64,000 nucleotides of DNA from Cylicocyclus nassatus. Its lineage: Eukaryota > Nematoda > Chromadorea > Rhabditida > Strongylidae. Location of the stretch: NCBI GenBank assembly GCA_958299035.1, contig CATQJL010000305.1, positions 29,330,040-29,394,039 on the forward strand, in the 5' to 3' direction. This document shows, in pieces, positions 46,193 through 58,677 of the stretch (position 1 is its first letter; every line of letters begins with the position of its first letter). Under the pieces are notes generated by a model. That model was given only the letters and a program-made list of their open reading frames with translations. It had not been told where the DNA came from and ran no database searches. The translations under genes were made by a program, and so were the position numbers.

Positions 46193-47454
46193 ATCTGAAA
46201 ACTGTCCGCGCCACGTATTCGCCTATGCAAAAGCACGCGTACGCGCGCGTTTGGCCCCGTGCCAGACACTTCGCAAAACCATGCCACGCGCTTTGCCGGA
46301 TTGAGCATAAATGCGGGTGCGCCGCGCGCACCGAGTGTCTGAGCAATATACCATGTTGAAATCTCGAGAACCATAGAAACGAAAATTATTCCGAATGATT
46401 TAACTACGTGGGGAATGAGCGTTATACAGCGCCTGCCGTAAGAGACACGCTTTTATGACTAACAAGGGAAGAATACTAACTAAGATTCGCCTTTTGAGAT
46501 GTTAAACATAAATTTGGAATCAGCTCTGAACGCTGATTCATTCCGAAGCGAGTTACGGGCTTGCATTTGTGAGTAATTAACAAACTTCTGAACGTCGTAA
46601 GACGGCGTGTAGATAAGAATGTGCTCGAAAAAAATGCTAGGATGTTGAACTAGCATCAGATTGAATCTTCTAATCTTGAAAGGGAGCATCATACATTTGC
46701 AAAACCACCTAGACGTCGACACCGTAGCATCAGTAGGTCGAGAAGCACGCAAACTTTGCATAGAGAAGAAACCATAACTCGCTTCAGAATGTTGCTAAGC
46801 AGCTAGGAACACATATATTTAGAATCAGCGTTCAAAGCTGATTCCAAATATATGTGTTTCATCTTAAAAGTCGAATCCAAGTTGGTATCCTTCCCTTGTA
46901 AGTCAAATGCCTGAACTTCGCGTATGAGCTTTTTTCGTCACCGCGATAGAGTGAGGATTTTCGAAAATCGCTCGATTTACTTTATGTCCATCTGATTTCA
47001 TCTTTATTTCTTACCCGTATATATAAAATGCGATCAAAGAAGCGCATGAGAGCATATGGAAAGGATATAGTTTCATTAGTAGTTTTTATATAAGGCATAT
47101 GCTCTGTCAGATGCGTAGTGAAACATCCCGCAAGAACATGTAAATTAGTTAATGAGTAGCAGCTGATGCAATAACGCCACAAACTCCATCAAAACGTAAG
47201 AGAATCAAGGGAATGATCAAGAAAAAATAAAATTGAAAACAGATGGCGCATATGCAAAACTCAAAATTTGCGAAAATAATTCGAATGGCGCGAGGTCGCG
47301 ACGCGGCGAAAACTGCCTTCTACCTTGTAGTATAACGTTAGGTAGCCAGACGGCAGTGCCAAAAATTGTGCACACTGTTTAGTTTCTAATGTCTCTCTTT
47401 CTTTAATGTCTTTCTCCCATCTTTATGTATCATTCTGTGACCGGCTCCAACTTA
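46193..47454. other. No gene recognised; one hairpin
   Basis: An inverted repeat with 22-bp arms (one mismatch) and a 7-base loop lies at 46808-46858, around GAATCAGC. A related half-copy of the same GAATCAGC...GCTGATTC motif is near 46505-46535. Otherwise short open frames only. Confidence 0.5.
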
Positions 47455-48414
47455 TTAGGTCGGTCCAAAAGTTCCTTCCGTTTTTTCAATCTGCCATAAA
47501 ATGTGGAATAAAGGCACGCAAATGCATCAACGACTACTAAAGGCAGTTTTTCTTCCTCCCTCCATCAGTTTGTTTTGAGACTATTTGCCTCAGTGGTTTC
47601 TGAGATAATTGTCGAATTTTCAAACCCATGGTTCTTACCATGCCCATATTTGGCGATTTTTCAAAATCTTCATTGTGAGAAATACGAACGATGAGAGTGA
47701 AGTATTTCTTTAAGGTTAATTGGCTGCATTTTACTTTGTAACAGTGAAATTTTTTGGCGCTGATTTTGCAAAAGTCTCAAAATTATGTTTAGTACTATCA
47801 AATTCCACTTTTGGTCATCCCAAGATTCACAGAACATCAAACTGCGCACAACTAAGGTGTCATTCGATGCAGCTTTTCTCTCCTTTCTGGGAGGCTTTTT
47901 TTCTCAATTCGTGGAGTCTTCGGCCATAAAATTTTCATAATAAGTGATTTTGAACCTGCCTCTGTCAAATTTGATTCGAAGCGGTAAACGCTCTGTCAGT
48001 ACCAGCTTCGAACGATTTGTTAGTGTTTGGAGCCTATGTATATTTTGCGACTTTGCAAAATTGAAGACTTTCAAAAAAAAACTGTCTAAAAAATACTAAC
48101 AATAAGAAGTTAGTTGAAAATGCGAGAAAATTGCACTGAATTGCACTTTTTTACGCTACCTAACAGCTATCAAAGCTTTTCCAAATGTTCACAAGAAGAT
48201 TTTGAAGAATTGCCAAACTTGGGCATGTTAAAAACCATAAGTTTGAAATTTCGGCAGTTATCTTAGAAACCACCGAGGCAAATGGTTTTAAAGCATGATT
48301 AGTGGAAAGAGGAAGAAAAACTGCGTTTGGTAGTCTTTGAAGCATTTGCCTGGCCTTTATTCCACCTAATTTATGGCAAATCGAAAAAACGGGAAGAACT
48401 TTTGAACCAACTAA
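47455..48414. mobile_element. Mariner-like foldback MITE, 960 bp
   Basis: It starts TTAGGTCGGTCCAAAAGTTC and ends in an inverse form of TTAGTTGGTTCAAAAGTTC, with TA on both sides. The arms pair over several hundred bases, for example GGAATAAAGGC near the left opposite GCCTTTATTCC near the right. No transposase. Confidence 0.85.
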
Positions 48415-48464
48415 TATATCGCTGTTCATTACTGTAGGAGTGTGGTAGGAAGTCTCGGCATGTG

Positions 48465-49135
48465 TTAGGTTGTCCCAAAAGTAAACCCTTTCAATTGATA
48501 AATCAAATGTTTTTGTTTTTCCAGTTAACTTAGGTGATCAATCGATATAACAGATCAAGCTCTACAAAATGACTACAAAAGATATTCGCATTTCAGGTAC
48601 AGCTTGAAGCCAAAAATTGAAAAAAAATTCTACCTAAATGAATTTTCGCGAGGAAGAATCTACGAAATACTTCAAAAATGGCGATTCCCCCCTCCTCCCC
48701 CCCCCCCTCACCCAGCCCCTCCCGCATACGTCAATGTATACTACAAGCCTTACTCAGTATAATCTGAAATACCCCTGTGTGTGCTTTTATAATCGAGAAA
48801 TACTAAGTTTTACATAAAAAACTCAAAAAGAAGGGCATTTTGGCATTTTCACAATTTTGAGCCTCGGAGAAAATCCACAGGAACTTTTTGGGTACTACTA
48901 TGTGTCTATTATACATAAGCCAAGTTGGAATTCCATAGAGACTTTCTGGAAGGAGATCCTATTTTTAAGGTAGCTGAAAAAATTTGGTTTTTGGCTCCAA
49001 ATATTATCTGGATCACGACTTAGGTGTAAATTTGGTGGTCTTTTTGTAGAGCTTGCTTCGCTCTAGTGAATGGTCCTCAGCTAGGAAAACAAAAACTGCT
49101 CAGTTTTTGAAAATGGTACTCTTGGAAGAACCTAA
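48465..49135. mobile_element. Diverged foldback MITE, about 671 bp
   Basis: The left end is TTAGGTTGTCCCAAAAGT and the right end the inverse of TTAGGTTCTTCCAAGAGT. Internal pairs include AGCTCTACAAAA near 48561 and its inverse near 49046. A C-rich tract lies at 48688-48720. It is older than its neighbours, to judge by arm divergence. Confidence 0.6.
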
Positions 49136-49429
49136 TGAAATCACTGTAGAAAAAGCCGTCTGCCAAAACTTCTTTGAAAGTCTGGAAAACTACGTTGCAC
49201 GGTTTTCACGCTTGTTGCTTTTACAACACATTTCTTGCGTTTGTTGAGCTTTCTCAAAAGTATGATCACATTCTGAATTGGAAGGACAGTTGTCACGGGA
49301 GAATACTACTTACTAATCAAGCATTACAGTGAATTGCTATCCATATCTAATGTCTGTGACATTGATTAATCTAATGTAAAAGCTTTGACTTGTTTCGTTT
49401 ATTTTCGAGGCAAAAATGGCTTTTAATAT

Positions 49430-49876
49430 TCTAGAATCCTTTTTTGAAGTAAGTTGAATACTCTTTTGTCTTTGAATTTTGGCATAATAAGTTGTCAGTA
49501 GATAACTGTGTCAGTAGTTTGTGCCTCCAGATTCCGTGGTGGAGAATGTGGTAATGGACGTCTTTCACTGTGACGTCCTTTACGACCAAATGTGCGGGCT
49601 TGTCGTTAGTAGGTGGAGTTGAGACCTCTGATGACGACGGCATTGTCGAAAAGTAAGGTCAATAAAGTCTCCACCACAGAATCTGAAGGCAAACTACTGA
49701 CACAATTATCTACTTTTTTGAAGTTTATACCATTATTCTGCACTAATGAAGAGCGAAAAATCGCTTGTACAGTGAATCTAACCAGCTCTACAGAGTAACG
49801 CCTAAAATTCGGCGAAGACATGAAAGGTAGTGAGCTATCAACGATCAAACTGTTTGCACATTTTTTGGGACAGGTA
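49430..49876. mobile_element. Diverged foldback segment
   Basis: GTAGATAACTGTGTCAGTAG near 49499 pairs with its inverse near 49711, and the pairing continues through CAGATTCYGTGGTGGAG. The right end CACATTTTTTGGGACAGG resembles the CAGGGTGTCCCAAAAAG terminus; the left terminus is not clear. Confidence 0.5.
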
Positions 49877-52512
49877 CATTGTGAAATAGCAATCTTTAGT
49901 GAAGACAGAGTTGTTTATATTATGCATAACTTTGTGAGGTTCTATTTATAACATAATCTGCAACATTATCTCTCACAAATGCCTAGAAATTACATAGCAA
50001 AAAATCAAGGTTATTGTAATTTCGTAATTTCCCTTGCAAGATCATTTGTATCTCTGTTGTGCCAAAGAAATCTCGTTTTAATTCGTCGTTTTATCAACCG
50101 CACTATGTACGCGTACTCTCTCAGAATATTTTCCAGAGAGTTTACGTCAATTCGACCAGGATGAGAATTTTCAACCATATCTTCTTGTTGCTTACCATAT
50201 TAGTGGTACGTTGACCAAGCAAGAATGACCTAGTTTGCGTTTTTACTTCTGACTTATTGGCTGCACGGTACTTTATTGTTTACAGATTTCCTCTGCTGCG
50301 AAGATGGTTAAGATGAAGTTAAGACCTTTCACTGCTGAAGAGTTTAGAAAACTCGTGGAAGCTGGAATAATTCGAAAAGCATGAAGTCCGCATGTATGCG
50401 GATATGGCAAACTAATCAAAATGCTAAAATCTAGAACGAAGCCGTGATATTTCGTGCTCGATTGTCGATAAACCTTGGCATTGTGATTCAAGCTGTAATC
50501 AGTTTCTTAGCTGTCGACCAAGGTTGATAGCAAGACTTTATTACGCGATAAGCCAGCGTTTCGGTGGTCCGTCCGCTTTCATCGGGGCTACCTAAAAGGT
50601 CAAAACTTTGAGAATTTCCCGCTCAAACGCCCTGTTTGGCAGTAGATTTAGTTTAGCTATGTGACGGAGTGGCAGAATAGATGTTGAAAGTCTGACGACT
50701 TCAATTTAGCCAGATTGGGATATAGAGTGCAAACAACGTATTGCACTGCAGCTGCGCTATGAGTGAGGTGACAGAGTGTCAAAATGCCCTTTATATGATT
50801 AAAGAAGATTTCGTATTAGAATCTAAACCAAGAATCTGGACTCTGGCAGTTATTTCCGCATTCTTCGGCCATTAGAATCACTGTGGGCATACTATAAAGG
50901 ACGGTCCGCGTGATCTCAACCAAAAATCTTCAACTTCACGGAAGGCACTGTCCTAGCAGCTACACTCGAATGTGGTGCTAGTAGCTCATAAAATTCGAAT
51001 TCGTGTCTTCAAGGTCTGTAAATATGCATCTGCTGCTGTATCCATGAATGTAAAATCTGTTTGAGTTACCGCAGGTTGGATGCATCAACGAGGAATAAAG
51101 CTTCATCGTTGGATTTCTTCAGTGCAGATGACGTTGCATGATTGGGAAAGCAAACGGGATATTTGTATTTGCGTAGCTTTAGAGCAGAGCAAAATGTCAT
51201 ATTTCAATTTTGATAAAAAATGTGACGTTTTTCTCATGGAATAATTTGCGAAAATAAATTGAACATAGGTGCAATAGTGTGAGAATTGCTCAACCCTTCT
51301 TCACCCCTGAACCGGAACCAAGGTGACTCCCTTCACCAAAAGCCGAGGAAAAAATCAGCAGTGAGGTAAGGTTAAGCAAAGAAGTTATTTGTACGGGAAG
51401 TGTATGTTTATGCTATGCCTTTGCATTTGTTTATGTATCGAAAAGGAGAAAGAAGATTTATAGGCATTTACGAACTTCCAGGAGGAAAAAATAATGGCTT
51501 CTGTAGCTGCACAGTAACTTCAGCAAGAAAAGTTCCGTGGTACAATGTTGCCATCTGGTTTCAGGGAATAAGTTTGCCTAGAGTTTGTTCATAGAAGTAC
51601 TCAGTGAAAGATGTGCCTAGTGATTTCTAAACACTTAAGAGTCTTCAACATAAAAAAAACTCATAAATTTTGTGGCTGAATAGCTGGTACAAGGAAATAG
51701 TGATTATCGAAATCGCCTCGTCGTCCATTTTCAGAAAATGTATATCATGTCTATGATCCTTGCAAAAAGTGCCTCGTGAAGAGTGTGCCCAGTGATTTCT
51801 GGGGATTTTCGAGCTTTTAACATAAAAAAAATTCATAAATCTTGCGGATGAATAGCTGGTAGAAGGAGATAGTGATTATCGAAAACGCCTCAACTGCGTT
51901 TTCAAAAAATACATAGCGTCTGAAATCCGTCCAAAAAAAGTGCCTAGGCGAAGAGTGTGCCTAGAGATTTCTGAAGATTTTCGAGTTTTTTACATATTAG
52001 GTTTTAACATAAGTCTTGTTACACTTTAGTTTCTTACGATGATAAGTCGTTAACTCCACAATTTTAATAGGGGTCCAGGGTACCGTTCGATAGGGCCAAG
52101 CGAGCTCTACAAGAGGGTCTGCAAAACTTCACACCAGCTCTGACCCACCGTAAGTTTCCATCCAAAAACTGAGTCGCACTGAAGACTCAAAAAGTCGCGA
52201 AAAATTCAAATATTTGTTCAAAAAAAATCCTGCGAATCTCCAACCTGCTTATTAAAATTGCACACTGTATCAGACACTTATATGTACCGTTCCTGCATAT
52301 CTTCCTCATCTAGAAGTTGAGAAAACGAAAATTTACTTGTTTTTACAAAAACGAAGCTACGCTGTTTCTATCTGGGTAACTGTATACTAAAGCCCTTAAA
52401 AGTATAACCGTCAATTTTCAGCTTTCCAGGATCCCTAGTTTTCAAAAAATACCGAGTTTAGTTTTTTTTTCACTCGGGTGTTCACCACCAACACCCGAAA
52501 GAAAAAAACTAA
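49877..52512. other. Unassigned sequence with a possible retroelement fragment
   Basis: At 50304-50390 the plus strand reads RPFTAEEFRKLVEAGIIRKA, a stop, then SPHVCGYG. This resembles the region before the catalytic part of gypsy/BEL reverse transcriptases (EAGIIR...SP), but the remainder is not recognisable. A TTAGGTTTTAACATAAGT terminus-like sequence is at 52000, and a hairpin of AGTTTAGTTTTTT type with an ACACCCGA core lies at about 52455-52515. No complete element or gene. Confidence 0.35.
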
Positions 52513-53085
52513 ATTAGGTAATTTTTACTAATGGTCATCTGTTGCATAGATAGGAGCAATAGAAAAAAATTAGTCAAAATTCGATTTTTCTGTGTAGGGT
52601 CATAAAAAATCGGAAACTTGCAACAAAAATCGGAGCAGTCGGTATTGTAGGTTCTTTCACCAGCTCTTTCTGGCAGTGCAAAGTTTGCGCCGATTGAGCG
52701 TCTCTATAAAAAAATATGATTTCCCTGAAAAGTGCCAATAAATCAAATTCGCCCTTTTGTATTGCTTGCTCGAAAATCATAACTTTTCGTAGAGACGGTA
52801 AATCGGCGCAAACTTTGCACCATTAGAAAGAGCTGGTGAAACAGCCTACAATACTGGCTTTTCCGATTTTTGTTGCAAGAATCCGATTTTTTATGACCAA
52901 AATTCGAATTTTGACTAATTTTCTCCTATTGCTCCTATCTACGCAGTATATGCTGAAGAGAAAGGCACCGCTATGAAGAGAATGAATTGCTCTTTAAAAT
53001 AAAAATAAAAACATGCAAATCGCTGGAAGAACCGTAAGTTATGAATTTTTGAAAATGGTGCGAAAAAACTTTCGGGCCATCCTAA
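52513..53085. mobile_element. Partial foldback MITE related to 1698-2388
   Basis: The right end ACTTTCGGGCCATCCTAA is followed by TA. The interior matches the 1698 family, including CGGAAACTTGCAACAAAAAT and its inverse. The left terminus is lost. Confidence 0.6.
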
Positions 53086-53087
53086 TA

Positions 53088-55259
53088 CAGGGTGTCCCAA
53101 AAGTCTTGTAGCCTAATTTTGTACTGCTTTAACTCAACAATCACTGGTGATTTTGATCTCAAATTTATACCACAAAATCCTCCAATCATTCTCCGCAAAA
53201 TGCATCCTTGGGGGTAAAAAAATGATCTTCATGTTTGACTGAAAAAAATAAAATTATCAAACCATTTCTACCTTAAAACGCAAAAAGCTATTTCCTAAAA
53301 GTTATTTATTCCGCTACTGCAAAAATTTGGCGCACCGCGGTGCAAATTTATATTTAAATATAGAGGAGGCTTTGCACTACTATCACTATAATGGCTGCAT
53401 TCAAAAATCTATTTCGTCAAGAAAGGCGAGAAAATACCTGGAAATTTTCAATGCGTGCCACTGCAACTACGTCTTTGAAATTAGTTTCAAATCTGTAGAA
53501 TTGCAGGATTCACTGAATTTGCAGTAATATCCTCTTCGCATGTATTCTAGATGGGAATCCAATGCAACACGAATGACGAACTTGGTTTTGAAACACATTC
53601 AGGGCCCGGCACGAGGTCGGCAAATGACAAGCTGGAAATCGTTTTGGGGCCAAAAAGCAAAGGGGAAATCGTTTTTGCGGGGTCCGGGGCGGAGACCCGG
53701 AAAAAAAATTGGTAGTTCATGCTCGCTACTTATCTTGACATGTTATGTGCCTCAACAGGCGAACACTGGAGTTCGCGCGCGTCAAACGCGCCGTCGCTAA
53801 TTGCCGCACGCGCGACGACGCCCAAGGGATGCTATTTGTAACAGCATACATGACTAGTTCGCAATGTATGTGTAACGATATGACACCAAATTTTGTATGC
53901 GAACGGAGAGAGGCTAGTGGAAACATAGTATGAAAAATTATGAAAAACTTATGTGAACGGAACGAGTAATTAGCATTTTTTTCCGAGAATTTCGCAAAAA
54001 CTGGTAAATGAAGATGTGAATTCAAACGGCTCGTTTAAACGCGCAGATGAACGATATGGTATGAAACTTGGTAAGTACATGCATACGGGGCTTAACTGAG
54101 GAGTTTCATTGAAAAATTATGTGACTGAAGGTTGTGGCAAACTTTTCTGAAAATTTTGCGCTACCAAAGAAATGGAAAAATGGCTCGTTTGCAACGCAGA
54201 GGTAACAAAATCGCGCGGGATTCGGTGTGTATATGCGCAATAGGACTAAGTAATAAAGTATGAAATATTATGAAAAACTTATGTGAATGAAGAGCGTGCT
54301 TAACTAATTTCCAAATTAGGTCGGCATTTGCCGACCTAATTCCCACCTGAGGTCGGCAAAACTCTCAATTCACATAATTCTTTCAAAATTTTTACATAAA
54401 TCTGTTGTACACCTAATGTTTACTACATGGTGAAATTTTGGTTCCGAAACTCCTCCTCTTGTCCTTGTCAGAGCCCAAAATCGCATCAGCAGCCTAGCTT
54501 TCTAAGATGGAAAGCGTGCCCCAGTCAATCGCGCGCGGGAACGGCGTCTCTCATTCCTATGACTGCGTTTCTTTGATATTTACTCATTCCTTAATCATTT
54601 TTCTTGCTTATTTTTCTTCCTGTTTCCTATCTTGATACAGCTGAGGAGTAATTTGAGGAATTTGAGCAATTTGGGCGCTTTTGAGTGCTTTTAGGCGAAG
54701 TGTGGCCGGTAATCTCATCGCACAAGCACAAAACGTCATTTTTGGGCTCAAGGGGGTATTCGTAGAATTTATTGGGATCGAGGGGGAATTCGTTTTGGAA
54801 AACCCCGTTTGCCCACCTCGTGCCGGGCCCTGAACACATTGTAGCCGATTTTCTGTTTTCATTTTCCGCAAATGTGCCCATAACTCCGCCATGAGATCTA
54901 CACGTGCCTGCATTCAAATTTCCGTAATTCTAATCATAAAACTCACAAATTTTTCTAATCATGGTATGATGTAGCCGAAAGCTTGCTCTATCATAGCGCA
55001 CATTTTCTAAGCGATAGGATTTATTTTCATGAGAAATTGGGACAAAATTGATGATGACTGCCTGTGTGCCTCGGCAGTGTTAATCGCCAACAGTTTGAAG
55101 GCTTCCGTCATTAAGGAAAGATGCTATCACGAAATTCGAATGCTGTGATGTACTTGCTACTTTTTGAAAAATATGTACACCAAATTTTATATCCCTATGT
55201 TGTTCCGTTCTGTTTTTACCAGAAAAAATACTAGGCTACATGACTTTTGGGACACCCTG
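53088..55259. mobile_element. CAGGGTGTCCC foldback element, interrupted
   Basis: It starts CAGGGTGTCCCAAAAGTCTT and ends in the inverse form ATGACTTTTGGGACACCCTG, with TA on both sides. The length is 2172 bp, or about 931 bp without the hAT-type insertion at 53600-54832. This is the intact-ended version of 631-1693. Confidence 0.82.
53600..54832. mobile_element. hAT-type MITE, 1233 bp, TSD AACACATT
   Basis: AACACATT at 53592-53599 and 54833-54840 flanks termini CAGGGCCCGGCACGAGG and CCTCGTGCCGGGCCCTG, which are exact inverses. Copy A keeps a single AACACATT (about 955-962) and reads across, giving an empty site. A central block at 54315-54362 carries GGTCGGCA and its inverse, echoing the left subterminal GGTCGGCAAA. 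No transposase frame. Confidence 0.95.
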
Positions 55260-55263
55260 TATA

Positions 55264-55958
55264 TCAGGTTAGCCCGAAAGTTCGTTCGCACCATTTTCAA
55301 AAATTCATAAGTTCTTGTTTTTTCAATCAGTTTGCGTGCTTCCATATTCACCTGAAAGAGCGACTCGTTCTCTAAAGAGCGGTTTCTTAGGAATTTTCAT
55401 GTGCTAAGCTACATAGATATAAGCGGTAGAAGAAAATTACTCAATGTGTAGGTTCATAAAAAATCTGAAACCTGCAGCAAAAATTGGAGCAGTCAGTATT
55501 ATACGTTCTTTTACCAGATCCTTCCAGCAGTGCAAAGCGTGTGCTTATTGAGCGTTTCTATGAAAAGTTATGATTTTCGAGCAAGCAATACAAAACGGCG
55601 CAAGCGAATTATTTTGGCATTTTTCAAGGAAATCATAACTTTTCATGGACACGCTCAATCAGCGCAAACATTGCACTGTTAGAAAGAGCTGGTGAAAGAA
55701 CCTACAATACTGACAGCTCCGATTTTTGTTGCAAGTTTCCGATTTTTTATGACCCTACACGAAAAATTCTAATTTTAAGCACTTTTCTTCTATCGCTCCT
55801 GTCTATGTAAAAGATGAACACTAGTAAGCAGCTAGGATTTCTTTATAAAAAGCATGACCAATTCTTTCATACAAAAATAAAAGCAGTCAAATCGGTTGGA
55901 AAAATCAGAAGTTATGAATTTTTGAAAATGGTGCGACAGAACTTTCGGGTAAATCTAA
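55264..55958. mobile_element. Foldback MITE shared with copy A (1698-2388)
   Basis: The ends are TCAGGTTAGCCCGAAAGTTC and the inverse-type ACTTTCGGGTAAATCTAA, with TA on both sides. Similar length (695 bp) and the same position as in copy A. Confidence 0.82.
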
Positions 55959-55960
55959 TA

Positions 55961-56997
55961 TTAGGTCATTCCGAAAGTAATTTCGCTTTTTTCAAACGAG
56001 CGCCAAATTTGATAGAACAAAGATTTCTAAGAGACCTTGGTAGCATTCGATGCGAAATTTCATTCTCTTTCTAAAGGTTATGAAAAATACTGTTGCAAAA
56101 TACTCAATGAGCTTTTAGAAAATAACCAAAACCTGCAACCCATTCTTTTTGAGATGGTCAAATTTTATAATTTTTTAAAACTTTCATATCAATCCTCAGA
56201 AGGATAGCAAGTAATGATTCGATAGAGTAAACCTTACAAAATACAGTACTACTTTTTTCTCCTTTCCATAGCTTTCATACATTTTTAACAGAATTTTAAC
56301 TGATGCTACCGATTTCCATACTTGGGCAGCTAAATCCTCGTAGAACATCAATGGAGGAGCAGCTAGGGCACTATTCGATGCAGCATTTTCTCTCCTTTTT
56401 AACGGTGTTTTTTATTTCTGATTCGTTTAGTTTTCGGGGATAATATCATCATAACTCATTTTTTTTAGCGAGCTCCAGGCTATACCCGAAAAACTCGAAA
56501 TCTGATACTTCGAACCCGTAAACCCTCACTTGCTTTGCAAAATTAATGCTAACTCAAATAACCATACATAACCATCTTGGTAGTCTCAAACTCCGAAAAA
56601 TTATGATGTTTGATGCGATCGTGGCTGAGGTGGGCCTGCCAAAATCCGATGGTTCTGTTAAAAAATCTTTCAAAAAATTACGGTGAGATACGAGGATGAG
56701 AAAAAAGTAATATTGTATTCTATAAGGTTTACTCTATCGAATCTTTACTTGAACTCCTTCTGAGGATTGATATGAAAGTTTTAAAAAATCATAAAATTTG
56801 ACCATCTCAAAACACATGGGTTGCAGGTTTTGGTTATTTTCTGAAAGCTCATTGACTGTTTTGCAACAATTACATAACCGTTAGAAAGGGAATGAGATTT
56901 GGCATCGATTCGGCTACCAAGAACTCTTTCAAATCTTTGTTCTACCGTATGTGGCGTCCGTTCGAAAAAAAACGAAGTTACTTTCGGAATAACCTAA
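55961..56997. mobile_element. Mariner-like foldback MITE, 1037 bp
   Basis: It starts TTAGGTCATTCCGAAAGTAA and ends in the inverse form TTACTTTCGGAATAACCTAA, TA-flanked. Only its right half survives in copy A. Same terminus group as 6011-7022. Confidence 0.85.
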
Positions 56998-57011
56998 TAT
57001 ATATATATATA

Positions 57012-57721
57012 TTAGGTTGAACCGAAAGTTCTGTCCCTCCATTTTCAAAAATTCGTAACTTCGCCAGATTTCAACGGATTTGCTTGCTCGTAATTTTATT
57101 AGAAAGAATAGATCTTCCGCTTTCAAGCCCTGTTTTGCGGAGCTTCTGTTTCACACTGAGTGCCGAGATAAAAATGGAAAACTAAGACCATGTAAACTTT
57201 GACCATTTTAAGTTAGGTCACCAAAAATCTGGAATGCTGCAGAAAAATCTGAAATCGTCAGTACATATGTTTTTTGGCCTACCCTTTGCATCTGTGAAAA
57301 GTTTGTGTTGTTTGGACATCTCTGTGAGAAGTTATGAATATCGAGTTTACTATGGATAACGCCAAAATTAATTAATTTGGCAATTTTCGTGAAAATCATA
57401 ACTTCTCGCAGAAACGTCCAAACAGCGCAAACTCTTCACAATTGCAAAGAGTAGGCCAAAAAACATATGTACTGACGATTTCAGATTTTTCTGCAGCATT
57501 CCAGATTTTTGGTGACCTAACTTAAAATGGTCAAACTTTACATGGTCTTAGTTTTCCATTTTTATCTCGGCACTCAGTGTGAAACAGAAGCTCCGCAAAA
57601 CAGGGCTTGAAAGCGGAAGATCTATTCTTTCTAATAAAATTACGAGCAAGCAAATCCGTTGAAATCTGGCGAAGTTACGAATTTTTGAAAATGGAGGGAC
57701 AGAACTTTCGGTTCAACCTAA
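57012..57721. mobile_element. Mariner-like foldback MITE, 710 bp, copy B only
   Basis: It starts TTAGGTTGAACCGAAAGTTC and ends in its exact inverse. The two halves pair almost perfectly over about 345 bases each, with a small AATTAATTAATT-like centre near 57367. TA duplications are inside an AT run that is uninterrupted in copy A (about 3351-3367). Confidence 0.93.
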
Positions 57722-57727
57722 TATATA

Positions 57728-58677
57728 TTAGGTTGTCCGGAAATTAATGCCCGTTTTAAATTCCAACCGCGCTAAGTCATATACTTCTCATCTCTAAATG
57801 GGTTGCAAAGTACCATTCGATAGAGCAAAGCAAGCTCTACAAGATGGCCATCTTGCTTTTGCAACAGCTTTGATCCATCTCGAGTTTCGAGCCAAAAACT
57901 AAAAAGACTCACCAGTCCGAAAAATCGAAAAAAATCGTAACTCAGTTCATAGAAATCCTACAAAAATTCTAATTTGCTTGCGTAAACACTATCCACATAA
58001 GACATCAATATATGCCGTTGCCGTATTTTTTTCTCTGTTAGAAACCAAGGAAACGGAAATTTTCGTGCATTTGCCAAAGTGATGCTGTGCCGTCCCCGCA
58101 TAGGTAGTTGTATACCACAAGCCTGTAGAAGTACAGACTCAAATTTCCAGCTCTCTACAAGCTTTAGTTCTCAAGAAATACCGAATATAGCTTTCCTTAC
58201 TTAAGTGGTTCAAGCTAAAATTCAAATTTCTCGAGAACTAAAGCTTGTAGAGAGCTGAACATTTAAGTCTGTACTTTTTCAGGCTTGTAGTATACAACTA
58301 CCTATGTGGGGACGGCACAGCATCACTTTGGCAAATGCACGAAAATTTCCGTTTTCTTGATTTCTAACAGAGAAAAAAATACGGCAACGGCGTATATTGA
58401 TGTCTTATGTGGATAGTGTTTACGCGAGCAAATTAGAATTTTTGTAGAATTTTTATGAAATGAGTTACGATTTTTTTCGATTTTTCGGGCTGCTGAGTCT
58501 TTTTAGTTTTTGGCGCGAAACTCGAGATGGATCAAAGCTGTTGCAAAAGCAAGATGGCCATCTTGTAGAGCTTGCTTTGCTCTATCGAATGGTACTTTGC
58601 AACCCATTTAGAGATGAGAAGTATATGACTTAGCGCGGTTGGAATTTAAAACGGGCATTAATTTCCGGACAACCTAA
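57728..58677. mobile_element. Mariner-like foldback MITE, 950 bp, copy B only
   Basis: It starts TTAGGTTGTCCGGAAATTAA and ends in its exact inverse, TA-flanked, six bases after the previous element. The arms pair for about 450 bases. It inserted in the same AT run. No coding frame. Confidence 0.93.

Noticed and set aside
50526..50590. Minus-strand CGATGAAAGCGG...CCGAAACG, resembling a hammerhead ribozyme or Penelope-type end signature
   Set aside because: The core lacks the CUGAUGA sequence and a credible stem II, and no cleavage stem could be paired by eye.
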